Assembly (NCBI GenBank): GCA_002840895.1 | Contig: PHCZ01000001.1 | Span: 476,278-540,277, forward strand | Source of the DNA: Bacteroidetes bacterium HGW-Bacteroidetes-8 | GTDB lineage: Bacteria; Bacteroidota; Bacteroidia; Bacteroidales; UBA932 | Length of the DNA stretch: 64,000 nucleotides | Direction of reading: 5' to 3' | Shown here: in pieces, positions 52,116 through 61,611 of the stretch | Numbering within the stretch: the first letter of the stretch is position 1 | Layout of the letters: each line of letters starts with the position of its first letter | The notes under the pieces: generated by a model | Database searches by the model: none | What the model was told of the DNA's origin: nothing | What the model saw: the letters and a program-made list of their open reading frames with translations, nothing else | Made by a program: the position numbers and the translations under genes

Positions 52116-53387
52116 ATGAATGCATTAATATCATATTTCATAGAGTCACTTTTTTGTGGTGCTCTGTTGTACATAATCTTTAGATTGATTACATTAAAAG
52201 AGATAAGCTATGCTTTTCAAAGAGTATATATTCTTTTATCACTGATTGCCATCTCTCTCTTTCCACTTATCTCGATTCCTGTGGAGCTCTCGTCACCTTT
52301 TGGTATAAATCTTAATCCTATTGTAGTAAATGCAGATTCTCCCGTACTCTCTCTATCTGGTTCGACTTTTTTTACAATAAAGATGCTTGACAGCTTAGTA
52401 TGGTATCTATATATTTCAATTTCTGCCCTCTATTTGATATTTATAATTGTGCACTTGACAAAAATTGCAACTATTTACTTGGACTCTGTGAGAGTTGGTT
52501 TTGGAAAGTACACTATTGTCAGTAGTAAAAGGGTAGAGATTCCATTTTCTTTTATGAACAACATATTTATAAACAACACAACGGAGGAGTTAGACAGGGA
52601 GTATATAGTCAAGCACGAATTCTCTCATATTTTTAGGAATCACTCTGCAGATATACTTTTTGTCAACTTCATTTCAATATTTCTATGGTTTAACCCCATT
52701 ATCTACCTTTTCAAAAAACTTCTTATTGAGACGCACGAATTTCAGGCAGACAGAGATGTCTTAAAGAGCGGCGGATCAATAAATTTATACAGAAATCTGT
52801 TGCTGAATTCACAATTCGGAGCATCTCCCTATCTATCCAGCAGCCTTAATAAATCATTAACATTAAAAAGATTCAAAAAAATGGAAAATCTGGAACAAAA
52901 GAGAGCAGGATTTTTTGCCGTATCGGCCTCCCTGCTAACATTAACGCTTCTATTCACATTTGTCGCCTTTAATAAGGCAGATGGTAACTCTATTGTCAGT
53001 AAAGACTCTCAAATGAATATCTTAACAAATCAATCAAATATTGAACTCTCCGACACTACCAAAAAAGAGTTACCCTTTATGATGGTTGAGGTAAAACCGG
53101 CATTTATGGGCGGAGATGAGAATACATTCACAAGATGGGTTGCGGAGAGGCTGGTCTATCCTGCCGAAGCGAGAGCATCCAAAATTCAGGGACGAGTAAT
53201 ACTTCAGTTTCGAATTGATGAAAAGGGGGTTGTTAAAGATGTAAAGGTAATTAGAGGAGTAAACAAACTTCTGGATGAGGAGGCAGTAAGAGTGGTAAGT
53301 TTGTCACCACACTGGACACCCGGGATGCATAAAGGAGAGAGCGTTTCGGTTGTTTATGTATTCCCTGTAATTTTTCAACTCAAGTAG
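52116..53387 (+). CDS. BlaR1-like M56 metallopeptidase with C-terminal TonB domain
   Basis: 423-residue membrane protein. Four N-terminal helices flank the M56 zinc protease domain with VKHEFSHIF (HExxH, about residues 167-171) and a fifth helix (FFAVSASLLTLTLLFTFVAF, about residue 265) passes to the periplasm. Instead of a penicillin-binding sensor, the C-terminus (about residues 335-423) is a TonB-like domain: RLVYPAEARASKIQGRVILQFRIDEKGVVKDV and VSLSPHWTPG. This fusion is frequent in Bacteroidota. A signal from the envelope to the BlaI-like repressor is likely, but the ligand is unknown. Confidence 0.9.
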   Translation: MNALISYFIESLFCGALLYIIFRLITLKEISYAFQRVYILLSLIAISLFPLISIPVELSSPFGINLNPIVVNADSPVLSLSGSTFFTIKMLDSLVWYLYISISALYLIFIIVHLTKIATIYLDSVRVGFGKYTIVSSKRVEIPFSFMNNIFINNTTEELDREYIVKHEFSHIFRNHSADILFVNFISIFLWFNPIIYLFKKLLIETHEFQADRDVLKSGGSINLYRNLLLNSQFGASPYLSSSLNKSLTLKRFKKMENLEQKRAGFFAVSASLLTLTLLFTFVAFNKADGNSIVSKDSQMNILTNQSNIELSDTTKKELPFMMVEVKPAFMGGDENTFTRWVAERLVYPAEARASKIQGRVILQFRIDEKGVVKDVKVIRGVNKLLDEEAVRVVSLSPHWTPGMHKGESVSVVYVFPVIFQLK

Positions 53388-53419
53388 ATAATACGAAAAC
53401 TAAAAATTAAAGGGTAAAA

Positions 53420-53454
53420 AAAAGCTGCCTCCCTTTTGACAGGAGGCAGCTTTT
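53420..53454. terminator. bidirectional terminator between the M56 gene and rpmE2
   Basis: AAAAGCTGCCTCC (53420-53432) and GGAGGCAGCTTTT (53442-53454) form a perfect 13-bp stem with a 9-nt loop, with A and T runs on the two sides. It can end the plus-strand blaI-M56 operon and the minus-strand rpmE2. Confidence 0.9.
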
Positions 53455-53474
53455 AAATTTTATTGTTATAAAGA

Positions 53475-53726
53475 TTACTTTTTAACGTTCTTGTATCTGT
53501 TAAGGAATTTGTCAACACGCCCTGCGGTATCTACAAGTTTCATCTTACCTGTGTAGAAAGGGTGTGATGTGTTTGAGATCTCAAGTTTGATAACCGGATA
53601 CTCAACACCTTCGTGAACGAGTGTTTCTCTGGTGTTTGCACAAGAGCGGGTAACAAATACGTGCTCATTTGACATATCCTTGAAAGCTACAAGACGGTAG
53701 GTTTCGGGATGGATTCCATTTTTCAT
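53475..53726 (-). CDS. rpmE2: ribosomal protein L31 type B
   Basis: From ATG 53726 the protein has 83 residues (MKNGIHPETYRLVAFKDMSN), the size of type B L31. It lacks the CxxC zinc motif of type A L31 (there is only one Cys, in RSCAN), which fits the zinc-independent form. The family end, SNTSHPFYTGKMKLVDTAGRVDKFLNRY, is present. A longer reading frame back to 53786 would cross the promoter and is rejected. It has a good promoter and a shared terminator, so it is monocistronic. Confidence 0.95.
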   Translation of the reverse strand: MKNGIHPETYRLVAFKDMSNEHVFVTRSCANTRETLVHEGVEYPVIKLEISNTSHPFYTGKMKLVDTAGRVDKFLNRYKNVKK

Positions 53727-53756
53727 TTTGGTATAATTTATATTATTATGGGGCTG

Positions 53757-53787
53757 CAAATGTACAAAAATATTGTTACTAAGCAAA
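53757..53787 (-). promoter_or_regulatory. putative promoter of rpmE2
   Basis: On the minus strand, TTTG (53787-53784), a 19-nt spacer and TACATTTG (53764-53757) match the -33/-7 consensus. Transcription from about 53750 leaves a 24-nt leader. Confidence 0.72.
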
Positions 53788-53818
53788 TATTTATCCCTAT
53801 TAGTTCTGATTATCTAAC

Positions 53819-54571
53819 TTAGTTTCTGTTGCCGGCAAATTTTGCAAGAAGTTTAAGCAACTCCAGATAGAGCCAAATAAGGGTTACCATAAGCCCAAAA
53901 GCTCCGTACCACTCCATATATTTTGGGGCACCGGCAGCAGATGCTTTCTCAATAAAATTAAAATCCATAAGCAGAGAGAAGGCCGCAACAATAACAATCA
54001 CAATACTTATCCCTATACTAAGAGGGCTGCTGTTGTGAAGCATTGTAAGATTAACCCCAAACATACTAAGCACAATACTGATCAGATAGAAGAAGCCGAT
54101 TGCACTTACAGCAATAACCATTATCCTTGCAAATTTACCATCTACTTTTATAATATTGGCTCTGTATATAAGAAGCATCACTAGCGCCGTGATAATTGTA
54201 AGAAGTGTAGCATTGATTACTATTCCAGGAGCTGTTAATGCAAAAGCATTGTTAAACATTGCAGATATGGCTCCAAGGAAAAGACCCTGAAGTACCGCAT
54301 AAACAGGTGCCAGATACTGAGCAAGGTTTGGTTTGAAACTAATTATCACACCTGTAATTAATCCTCCGATTAACCCTCCCCACATCCAGGGGTTGACGGC
54401 GCCGGGGTTAAGTGATTCGTAAAAAACTTTCCAGGTGTAAGATGCACCTGCAAGCACCATAAAAATCAATATCAGGGATTTCATTGCTGTCCCTTTTACT
54501 GTCATTGTTTCACTATATGAGATACTGGTTGATTCTCTGAATATTTTTTCTGATAAAACCGGATTTGACAT
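53819..54571 (-). CDS. Bax inhibitor-1/YccA family membrane protein
   Basis: 250-residue inner-membrane protein with about seven hydrophobic helices, of the YccA branch of the BI-1 (TMBIM) family. Recognisable parts are TVKGTAMKSLILIFMVLAGASYTW near residue 22, APVYAVLQGLFLGAISAMFN near residue 92, and VAAFSLLMDFNFIEKASAAGAPKYMEWYGAFGLMVTLIWLYLE near the C-terminus with conserved acidic residues. Members are thought to affect Ca2+ flux or FtsH activity. Its start is about 87 nt from the NamZ-like stop, so it may be an independent unit. Confidence 0.88.
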   Translation of the reverse strand: MSNPVLSEKIFRESTSISYSETMTVKGTAMKSLILIFMVLAGASYTWKVFYESLNPGAVNPWMWGGLIGGLITGVIISFKPNLAQYLAPVYAVLQGLFLGAISAMFNNAFALTAPGIVINATLLTIITALVMLLIYRANIIKVDGKFARIMVIAVSAIGFFYLISIVLSMFGVNLTMLHNSSPLSIGISIVIVIVAAFSLLMDFNFIEKASAAGAPKYMEWYGAFGLMVTLIWLYLELLKLLAKFAGNRN

Positions 54572-54658
54572 TTCTTTATTATTAATAAAAATTATTTTAT
54601 ACTATGTTATGCTTTACTTTACTTTATTATATTATATTGTGTAATATTGTGCCTGATT

Positions 54659-55885
54659 CTATTTGCTTCTAAATAGGGGAGTATCATAAAGAAGGGTCTT
54701 CTTAACCTTTCTTATCCATTTTTGCTCCTCCAGCTTCAAATGCTCTTTTACATCCTCCCAATCTGCTCTATTCTGAACATAGTTAAGAAGCAAGATATCT
54801 CCAAGTAGCAGCTCTATTGCCGTTTTGTCGTTCCCTGCTTCATATTTACCCTCTCTGAAAGCAAATTCGGGACAGTTTTTAAAAATAAAGTTCATAATAC
54901 GCAAATTGTGTGCCAGTGCGTGGTAGTTAATTCCGGGCAGAGGGTGCAGCTGAAATCCAAAACAGGTCCCTCCCTGGTATTTGTGAAATACCGGGATGAA
55001 CTTGGTCCAGCGTATATAGACAGCGGGGTCATATATAGGGTGATTCGGGTCGTTCCAGTTTTTGTAGCCCTCTCTTACATTGTAATTCAAGAGTGATTCC
55101 ATATATGGTGCACCGAATACCTCAAATGGCCTTGTTGTGCCTCTCCCTTCACTAACGTTTGCTCCCTCCCAAAGACACTGTCCGCTGTAAAAGTTACAGG
55201 TAAAGAGACCGGGGATATTTGGTGATGGGGGAATACTCCAGGGTAGCATATTGCTGTAAGACTCCTCTGCCTGATTAGATATAATATGGAGAGGGAACTT
55301 TGCATTGATCTCATTGTATAGATAATGTGCCATCTCGCCTATAGTTAGACCGTGACGATGCACTATCCCCTCAATACCTATAAAAGAGGCATACTCCTCT
55401 CTTAACATTGTTCCCTCTACCTGTCTGCCTGCAGGATTCACTCTGTCCACCAGGTATACCGGTAGATTTATCCCCTCTCTTTTAAGAGTTTTAAACAGAT
55501 TTAATATTGTAGTGTTAAAGGTGTAGTATCGAGATCCAACATCCTGAAGTTCAATTATCAGAGCGTCAATATCTGTAAGCTTGGAGGCCTGTGCGTTAAG
55601 TGATTCCTCATCGCTTCCATATAGTGAAACGAACTCACAATCCTTCATGCCAAGATTATTATATACATCAGTTTTATCTAGTTTAGCCTGATCCTGAAGC
55701 TCTCCAAAGAGGCCGTGTTCTGGCGTAAAGACTCTTTTGAGGATCCCCCTTGAGTATAGTGTCTCAAAGAGATACTCACCATTTCCCGGATGCCACGCAG
55801 TCTGATTGCATAAAATGGCAACTCTTCCGCTCTTTAATACCATATCCGGCTGTTCCAGCAGTGGTGTTGTTCTGAATGAAAACAT
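54659..55885 (-). CDS. DUF1343 protein, NamZ-like exo-beta-N-acetylmuramidase
   Basis: 408-residue protein of the DUF1343 family. Characterised members (NamZ of Bacillus) remove MurNAc from the non-reducing end of glycan fragments. Family motifs are VAILCNQTAWHPG, RVFTPEHGLFGELQD (the EHG motif near residue 57), IELQDVGSRYYTF, VYLVDRVNPAGR, and SVPVSEGRGTTRPFE-like NVSEGRGTTRPFEVFGAPY. No signal peptide is visible, so activity may be cytoplasmic, on imported fragments. It is 2 nt after glmM and so is probably co-transcribed with it. MurQ, its expected downstream enzyme, lies at the left end of the window. Confidence 0.85.
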   Translation of the reverse strand: MFSFRTTPLLEQPDMVLKSGRVAILCNQTAWHPGNGEYLFETLYSRGILKRVFTPEHGLFGELQDQAKLDKTDVYNNLGMKDCEFVSLYGSDEESLNAQASKLTDIDALIIELQDVGSRYYTFNTTILNLFKTLKREGINLPVYLVDRVNPAGRQVEGTMLREEYASFIGIEGIVHRHGLTIGEMAHYLYNEINAKFPLHIISNQAEESYSNMLPWSIPPSPNIPGLFTCNFYSGQCLWEGANVSEGRGTTRPFEVFGAPYMESLLNYNVREGYKNWNDPNHPIYDPAVYIRWTKFIPVFHKYQGGTCFGFQLHPLPGINYHALAHNLRIMNFIFKNCPEFAFREGKYEAGNDKTAIELLLGDILLLNYVQNRADWEDVKEHLKLEEQKWIRKVKKTLLYDTPLFRSK

Positions 55886-55887
55886 CT

Positions 55888-57273
55888 TTATAAGTTTTTA
55901 ATGTCCGACATAATTTTTGTTGCAAGCGAGTTGGCCTCTTCAAGTGTAGGAGCCTCTGCATATACGCGGATAATAGGTTCTGTATTGGATTTTCTAAGAT
56001 GTACCCACACTCTTTGCTCTTCAAAATCTATTTTAAGTCCATCTATCTCGCTTATTTTATGTTTACTGTAGATTTTTTTTATCTCAGATAAGATATGATC
56101 AACGTTTGTCTCTTTTGAGAGGTCAATTCTGTTCTTAGAGATTGAGTATAGAGGATATCTCTTTTTAAGCTCCGAGAGTGTGCATCTCTCTTTTGCCAAA
56201 AAACTTAGAATAAGAGCACTCCCTATCAATGCATCTCTTCCGTAATGGAGATCCGGAACAATAATTCCTCCGTTTCCCTCGCCACCTATTACAGCATTAA
56301 CCCGTTTCATCTCTGTTACTACATTTACCTCGCCCACAGCAGAAGCATAGTGGATCTCTCCTGCAGCCTCTGTTACATCTTTTAACGCTCTTGAAGATGA
56401 TAGGTTAGATACTGTAGCCCCTTTTGTATGTTTTAGAACATAATCTGCAACCGCAACAAGGGTGTACTCCTCTCCAAATGCGTTTCCATCTTCATTAATA
56501 AGGGCTAGCCTGTCCACATCGGGATCAACCGCAATCCCCAAATCTGCCCCCTCTTTGACTACAATAGATGATAGTTGTGTCAGATGTTCTGGCAGAGGTT
56601 CCGGATTGTGAGGAAATCTACCGTCCGGTTCACAATTAATTTTGATGACATTAACACCCATTGCCTCGAGTAAAGCAGGCATAACAATTCCTCCAACAGA
56701 GTTAACGGCATCCAACACAATCGTAAATCCTGCCCGATATACAGCCTCAGTATCGACAAGAGGGTGGGAGAGTACAGATTCTATATGCTGTTTTGTAAAA
56801 TCTTTTTTGGTAATAATTCCCAGATTGTCTACATCACTAAACTCATAAACTCCGGCCTCCACTATATCAAGGAGTTTTTCTCCATCTTGTGCATCAAGGA
56901 ATTCCCCCTTCTCATTCAGAAGTTTAAGGGCATTCCACTCTTTCGGATTATGAGATGCAGTGAGGATAACTCCCCCATCTGCACGTTCGAAGATAACCGC
57001 CATCTCTACTGTTGGCGTTGAGGAAAGCCCTGCGTTGATAACATCAATACCGCAAGCTGTTAGAGTGCCGCAAACGATGTGATCGCACATCTCGCCGGAG
57101 ATGCGTGCATCTCTCCCCAGAACAACTCTGTATCTGCTTTTTTTACCTGCACGCTGTTTTATAAAAGATGCATATGCAGATGTAAACTTAACAATATCCA
57201 ACGGTGTAAACGATGAGCCGGTTTCTCCTCCAATGGTACCTCTGATACCCGATATAGATTTTATAAGAGCCAT
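55888..57273 (-). CDS. glmM: phosphoglucosamine mutase GlmM (phosphohexomutase family)
   Basis: Cytoplasmic alpha-D-phosphohexomutase, 461 residues. The phosphoserine loop is ILTASHNPKEWNALK (about residues 98-112), the metal loop DPDVDRLALI (about residue 245), the sugar-binding GEGNGGI (about residue 330) and the phosphate-binding RKSNTEPIIRVYAEAPT near the C-terminus. The best reading is GlmM (GlcN-6-P to GlcN-1-P, toward UDP-GlcNAc), but phosphomannomutase specificity cannot be excluded from motifs alone. The adjacent NamZ-like gene points to amino-sugar metabolism. Confidence 0.88.
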   Translation of the reverse strand: MALIKSISGIRGTIGGETGSSFTPLDIVKFTSAYASFIKQRAGKKSRYRVVLGRDARISGEMCDHIVCGTLTACGIDVINAGLSSTPTVEMAVIFERADGGVILTASHNPKEWNALKLLNEKGEFLDAQDGEKLLDIVEAGVYEFSDVDNLGIITKKDFTKQHIESVLSHPLVDTEAVYRAGFTIVLDAVNSVGGIVMPALLEAMGVNVIKINCEPDGRFPHNPEPLPEHLTQLSSIVVKEGADLGIAVDPDVDRLALINEDGNAFGEEYTLVAVADYVLKHTKGATVSNLSSSRALKDVTEAAGEIHYASAVGEVNVVTEMKRVNAVIGGEGNGGIIVPDLHYGRDALIGSALILSFLAKERCTLSELKKRYPLYSISKNRIDLSKETNVDHILSEIKKIYSKHKISEIDGLKIDFEEQRVWVHLRKSNTEPIIRVYAEAPTLEEANSLATKIMSDIKNL

Positions 57274-57313
57274 AAAATAAGAAGTTTATATATGAATATC
57301 AATTATAAAATAG

Positions 57314-57347
57314 GGGTGTTAAGGTACGAAAATTAACCTTAACACCC
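57314..57347 (-). terminator. terminator of the V-type ATPase operon
   Basis: GGGTGTTAAGGT (57314-57325) and ACCTTAACACCC (57336-57347) form a perfect 12-bp stem with a 10-nt loop; on the minus strand TATTTTATAA follows. It lies 22 nt after the K-subunit stop and ahead of glmM. Confidence 0.8.
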
Positions 57348-57368
57348 AATCTTTTTTGTTTGAATACC

Positions 57369-57833
<465 letters not shown>

Positions 57834-57871
57834 TTAATTTAATATTTATTTAATTCAATTGTTAATCTCTT

Positions 57872-59683
57872 CTATTGAGTCTCTTTTCCAAGTGGCCGGA
57901 AAGGTCTTCCTCCTCCTGCAAAGCTTGCATTTTTGTAAAACTCGACAAAGGTCAGACGCATAGGGTGTACAAAAGCTCCAAGACTTGATAACATCAGCAC
58001 CAAAAGGTGTCCCACCAGTAACATTAGTGCCGCCAGAAACCATCCCATATATGGTATTCCTGACATACTTACTGCAACAGAGTTGACAACCATTCCTAAT
58101 ATTGCACCGGCTGTTCCTAATCCAAAGAGTCTTATATATGAGAGCATATCTCCGAATAGAGAGGTTACATCCCAGAAGGCAACAACTCCGCTTCCAATAC
58201 GTGCAAATATGTTTTTACTGTCGGAAGAGAAGGCCAGTATTAAAAAAGCACCTGCAATTGCAGCATAGTTCATAAATAGGGGAACTGTAATGTTATCGGA
58301 CATTGTTGAGGCATATTTGAGGGAAGCCCAAACTATTAGAATTGACCAACCGATATTATTCATTCCGTATTGCCACCCTCTTGTAATGATTGAGTAGACA
58401 GCATTGAGCAATCTTGCAAAAACTATCTGGAAAAGCCCGAAAACTATTGCAAACCAAAACATCTTCAGGTCAGTGAAGAAGAGCTCTTTTACGGAGTCAG
58501 GCATAGGAATCAGATCTTTAAGCGAGGCCCCGAAAAAGACACCCGATAGAGAGGCCATCAGAACTGCACCCAGACCAAGGAACTGGATAAGAGTAAGATA
58601 CCCTCTGAATTTTTTAAGTTTAAACTTAGCAATTGTGGAACCTATTAAAAGGACCAATCCATAGCCCATATCGCCGAGACATAACCCGAAGAAGAGCATA
58701 TAAAACGGAGCAAAATAGGGGGTAAGATCCAGCTCTCCATATTTGGGAAGCATATAAAGATCTCCTATTGGTTCGTACAATCTAGCAAAAAAATTGTTTT
58801 TTAACTTCACCGGAGGGTTGTCTGCCTTTACTGCCTCCTCAATAAGGTAATATACCCCTTCGCTTTCCAGTGCAGCTTTTATTGTATCCCTATTATCAAC
58901 AGGAGCAAATCCAGTTAGCAAGGCAATTGTTCCCTCTGCCTCTCTCTGAGATGACTGACCTGCTAAATAGAGATCCATTTCAGAAGCCTGTTTTCTCATC
59001 GCCGCTTCAAGCCTGTTGGTTTCCAAGCTAAGAGAGAGTATGGTTTTTCTTATTCCGATAATTTTCCCGTTAAGCTCTTCTACTCTTGACTTAAGAAGAT
59101 CACACGATTTCTGAGGTTGCTTACTCTCCGGGAGTTCAAAACGAAACTCCTCCCCTTTAGGTACCAGTATTGCAAAATAGATCTTCCCGTTGACTTGATT
59201 TAGTTTTTGAAGAACAAATTCACTCTCCCATTCTGGTTTGAAACTTTTCTCAGAAACTGAGTATAGATGTAAAGTGTAGCCTATTTTTTCAATTCGGGCA
59301 ATCTCCTCTTTATGAAAAACTCCCCACAAACTAGACTCTTCATACTCTCTTTTTATCTGTTCAGACTCCTGTTCCCAGATATCTTTATTGTTTAAGCTCT
59401 CTAGTGCATAGTTAAGAAGATCATTATCGGTTAGTTCCGATATGCCATTTAAAGCTACCAAGCTTTTTTGATCCTCTTCATCTGCAGCCTCAAAGTGAGC
59501 TCGCAATCTCTTTATGGTGTTTAAATATCGTCTGTTTACTCCAAAAAGATCTCTTGAGTGGTCATCTATGGCCTTATTCTCTCTTGAGATGTCTACCATT
59601 CCGAGCTCCTGAACCCTCTCTAAAAAGGGGTCAAGCTCTTTATGAAAGACAATGAAAGAGTATTTATCCATTCTTACTATCAT
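57872..59683 (-). CDS. ntpI: V-type ATPase subunit I (a-subunit homologue)
   Basis: 603-residue stator subunit. The N-terminal half (about residues 1-330) is cytoplasmic and helical (MDKYSFIVFHKELDPFLERVQELG, split in use) and the C-terminal half has about seven transmembrane helices with GLCLGDMGYGLVLLIGS, VAFWDVTSLFGDMLSYIRLFGLGTAG (holding the conserved Arg that faces the K-ring) and LMLSSLGAFVHPMRLTFVEFYKN. Its start overlaps the stop of subunit D by 4 nt. Length is typical. Confidence 0.94.
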   Translation of the reverse strand: MIVRMDKYSFIVFHKELDPFLERVQELGMVDISRENKAIDDHSRDLFGVNRRYLNTIKRLRAHFEAADEEDQKSLVALNGISELTDNDLLNYALESLNNKDIWEQESEQIKREYEESSLWGVFHKEEIARIEKIGYTLHLYSVSEKSFKPEWESEFVLQKLNQVNGKIYFAILVPKGEEFRFELPESKQPQKSCDLLKSRVEELNGKIIGIRKTILSLSLETNRLEAAMRKQASEMDLYLAGQSSQREAEGTIALLTGFAPVDNRDTIKAALESEGVYYLIEEAVKADNPPVKLKNNFFARLYEPIGDLYMLPKYGELDLTPYFAPFYMLFFGLCLGDMGYGLVLLIGSTIAKFKLKKFRGYLTLIQFLGLGAVLMASLSGVFFGASLKDLIPMPDSVKELFFTDLKMFWFAIVFGLFQIVFARLLNAVYSIITRGWQYGMNNIGWSILIVWASLKYASTMSDNITVPLFMNYAAIAGAFLILAFSSDSKNIFARIGSGVVAFWDVTSLFGDMLSYIRLFGLGTAGAILGMVVNSVAVSMSGIPYMGWFLAALMLLVGHLLVLMLSSLGAFVHPMRLTFVEFYKNASFAGGGRPFRPLGKETQ

Positions 59684-60279
59684 ACCTTATCCTCCTGCTG
59701 CTGTCTTTTTTTGACAATTTTTTGTGAAGCTTTTGATAGGTTCTCCTCATCTTCCATAAAGCGTTTTATCTTCAATATTGCCTCCTGATAACCCGGAATC
59801 TGAACCTTTTCATAAAGATTAACCTTTTGGGTTGTCTTTTTTCTTGCGTGATCCAGGAGCCTCATCTTTTCCAAATAGACCTCAGACTCAATTCCCAGCT
59901 GAGCAAGTCTTTTGAGAATCTTTATCCCGTCGCTATACCAGAGAGGTTTTACAAAAAGATTAAAAGGTTTTACTTCGTAGATCACATCTTTGAGTAACGG
60001 AGTCCTTATTCCTGCAATCTTTACAATATCAAGTTCAACATCTTTAACGGATATCAACCCGGGCTCAAATTCATTCCAGAGTCCTGCAAGATAGTTGTAA
60101 GATTCAAGGGCATCTGAGAGTTGTTTTGTTAGCTCTTCAGATTTGTCCTTTGCTCTTTTAACCTCCATTCTAAGTGCAGACTCTTTGTTTTTTAGAGTTG
60201 GCAACGCCTTTATGCGAACCTTAAGCTGTTTGTTAAGATCGTTAAGCGATGTTTTGTTAAATTGAAATTTAATTGCCAT
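59680..60279 (-). CDS. ntpD: V-type ATPase subunit D (central stalk)
   Basis: 199-residue central-shaft subunit, helical throughout. It opens KFQFNKTSLNDLNKQLKVRIKALPTLKNKESALRMEV (split in use), the D-subunit signature, has a beta-rich central patch (VELDIVKIAGIRTPLLKDV) and closes with a second long helix (KKTTQKVNLYEKVQIPGYQEAILKIKRFMEDEE, split in use). It is 12 nt after subunit B and overlaps subunit I by 4 nt. Confidence 0.93.
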   Translation of the reverse strand: MAIKFQFNKTSLNDLNKQLKVRIKALPTLKNKESALRMEVKRAKDKSEELTKQLSDALESYNYLAGLWNEFEPGLISVKDVELDIVKIAGIRTPLLKDVIYEVKPFNLFVKPLWYSDGIKILKRLAQLGIESEVYLEKMRLLDHARKKTTQKVNLYEKVQIPGYQEAILKIKRFMEDEENLSKASQKIVKKRQQQEDKV

Positions 60280-60291
60280 TCTCTAATTATA

Positions 60292-61611
60292 TCAGTTCTT
60301 CCAGTATTTTTGAGTTATCTCCTCTTTAATACTCACCTCTGTCTTGGTGAAATATTTAGCAAAAAGCTCCCAGGCTGTGTCAAGCATCTCAGTTGTATTG
60401 ATATTTACCTCTATGGACAACAGCTTGTTTGAGTAATCTTTTGCGTAGTTAAGGCAGCGAAGATCATAGTCACTAAGATCAAAACCATTCTCCAATTTAG
60501 TTTTTGCGTTTGCAGCGTCTGCATAGAGCCTTACTGCAGCATTCATAACGTGATTGTGATCTTCTCTTGTTTTTTTGCCGATTACAAGCTGCTTCAACCT
60601 TGAGAGTGAACGGAACGGGTCTACAATTACCTTTCCTGTATCTGAGTCTGTTCTGAGGAAAAGTTGTCCCTCAGTAATGTATCCGGTGTTATCCGGAATA
60701 GCGTGTGTTATGTCACCTCCACTAAGTGTTGTTACAGCAATAATTGTAATTGAGCCACCATCCGGCAGCTGAACAGCTTTCTCATAAATCTTTGCCAGAT
60801 CTGAGTAGAGAGAGCCCGGCATTGAGTCTTTTGATGGAATCTGGTCCATACGATTGCTCACAATACTCAGTGCATCTGCATATAGGGTCATATCGGTAAG
60901 TAAAACCAGTACCTTTTCGTTCTTATCAACCGCAAAATATTCTGCGGCAGTTAACGCCATATCGGGAATAAGCAGCCTCTCAACAGGGGGTTGCTCGGTA
61001 GTGTTTACAAAACTTATGATTTTGTTAAGAGCACCTGCATTTTCGAAAACCTGTTTGTAATAGAGGTAGTCATCATTTGTAAGTCCCATCCCTCCAAGAA
61101 TAATCTTATCTACATCTGCTCTTAGTGCAACTTGTGCCATTACCTGATTGTAGGGCTGGTCAGGATCTGCAAAGAATGGAATCTTCTGTCCAGAAACCAA
61201 GGTGTTATTAAGGTCAATTCCTGCAATTCCGGTGGGTATTATCTCAGAAGGTTGCATCCTTTTGTAGGGGTTGACAGAAGGCCCACCTATAAAACGATTC
61301 TCACCTTCAACTTTGGGACCATTGTCAATTGGGTCGCCGTATGCATTGAAAAACCGTCCCGAAAGATCTTCACTTACATTCAGTGAAGGCGGTTCACCGA
61401 AGAAGATAACCTCTGCATTTGTGGGAATACCCTCTGTACCCGCAAATACCTGTAGAGTGATTAGATCTCTTTTAATTTTAACAACCTGAGCCAGACGCCC
61501 GTCTACTGTTGCAAGCTCTTCATTGGTAATTCCTTGTGCTCTTAGGGCAACTGTTGCCTTTGTTATAGACTCCAGCTGGGTGTATATCTTCTGAAACGCT
61601 TTACTTGCCAT
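60292..61611 (-). CDS. ntpB: V-type ATPase subunit B (non-catalytic)
   Basis: 439-residue regulatory subunit of the catalytic head. It has the beta-barrel N-terminus and the nucleotide-fold body but lacks a canonical P-loop, as expected of B. Markers are PFFADPDQPYNQVMAQVALRA, NTTEQPPVERLLIPDMALTAAEYF, LLTDMTLYADALSIVSNRMDQIPSKDSMPGSLYSDLA (split in use) and the end GYITEGQLFLR. Start overlaps the end of subunit A by 11 nt. Confidence 0.94.
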   Translation of the reverse strand: MASKAFQKIYTQLESITKATVALRAQGITNEELATVDGRLAQVVKIKRDLITLQVFAGTEGIPTNAEVIFFGEPPSLNVSEDLSGRFFNAYGDPIDNGPKVEGENRFIGGPSVNPYKRMQPSEIIPTGIAGIDLNNTLVSGQKIPFFADPDQPYNQVMAQVALRADVDKIILGGMGLTNDDYLYYKQVFENAGALNKIISFVNTTEQPPVERLLIPDMALTAAEYFAVDKNEKVLVLLTDMTLYADALSIVSNRMDQIPSKDSMPGSLYSDLAKIYEKAVQLPDGGSITIIAVTTLSGGDITHAIPDNTGYITEGQLFLRTDSDTGKVIVDPFRSLSRLKQLVIGKKTREDHNHVMNAAVRLYADAANAKTKLENGFDLSDYDLRCLNYAKDYSNKLLSIEVNINTTEMLDTAWELFAKYFTKTEVSIKEEITQKYWKN

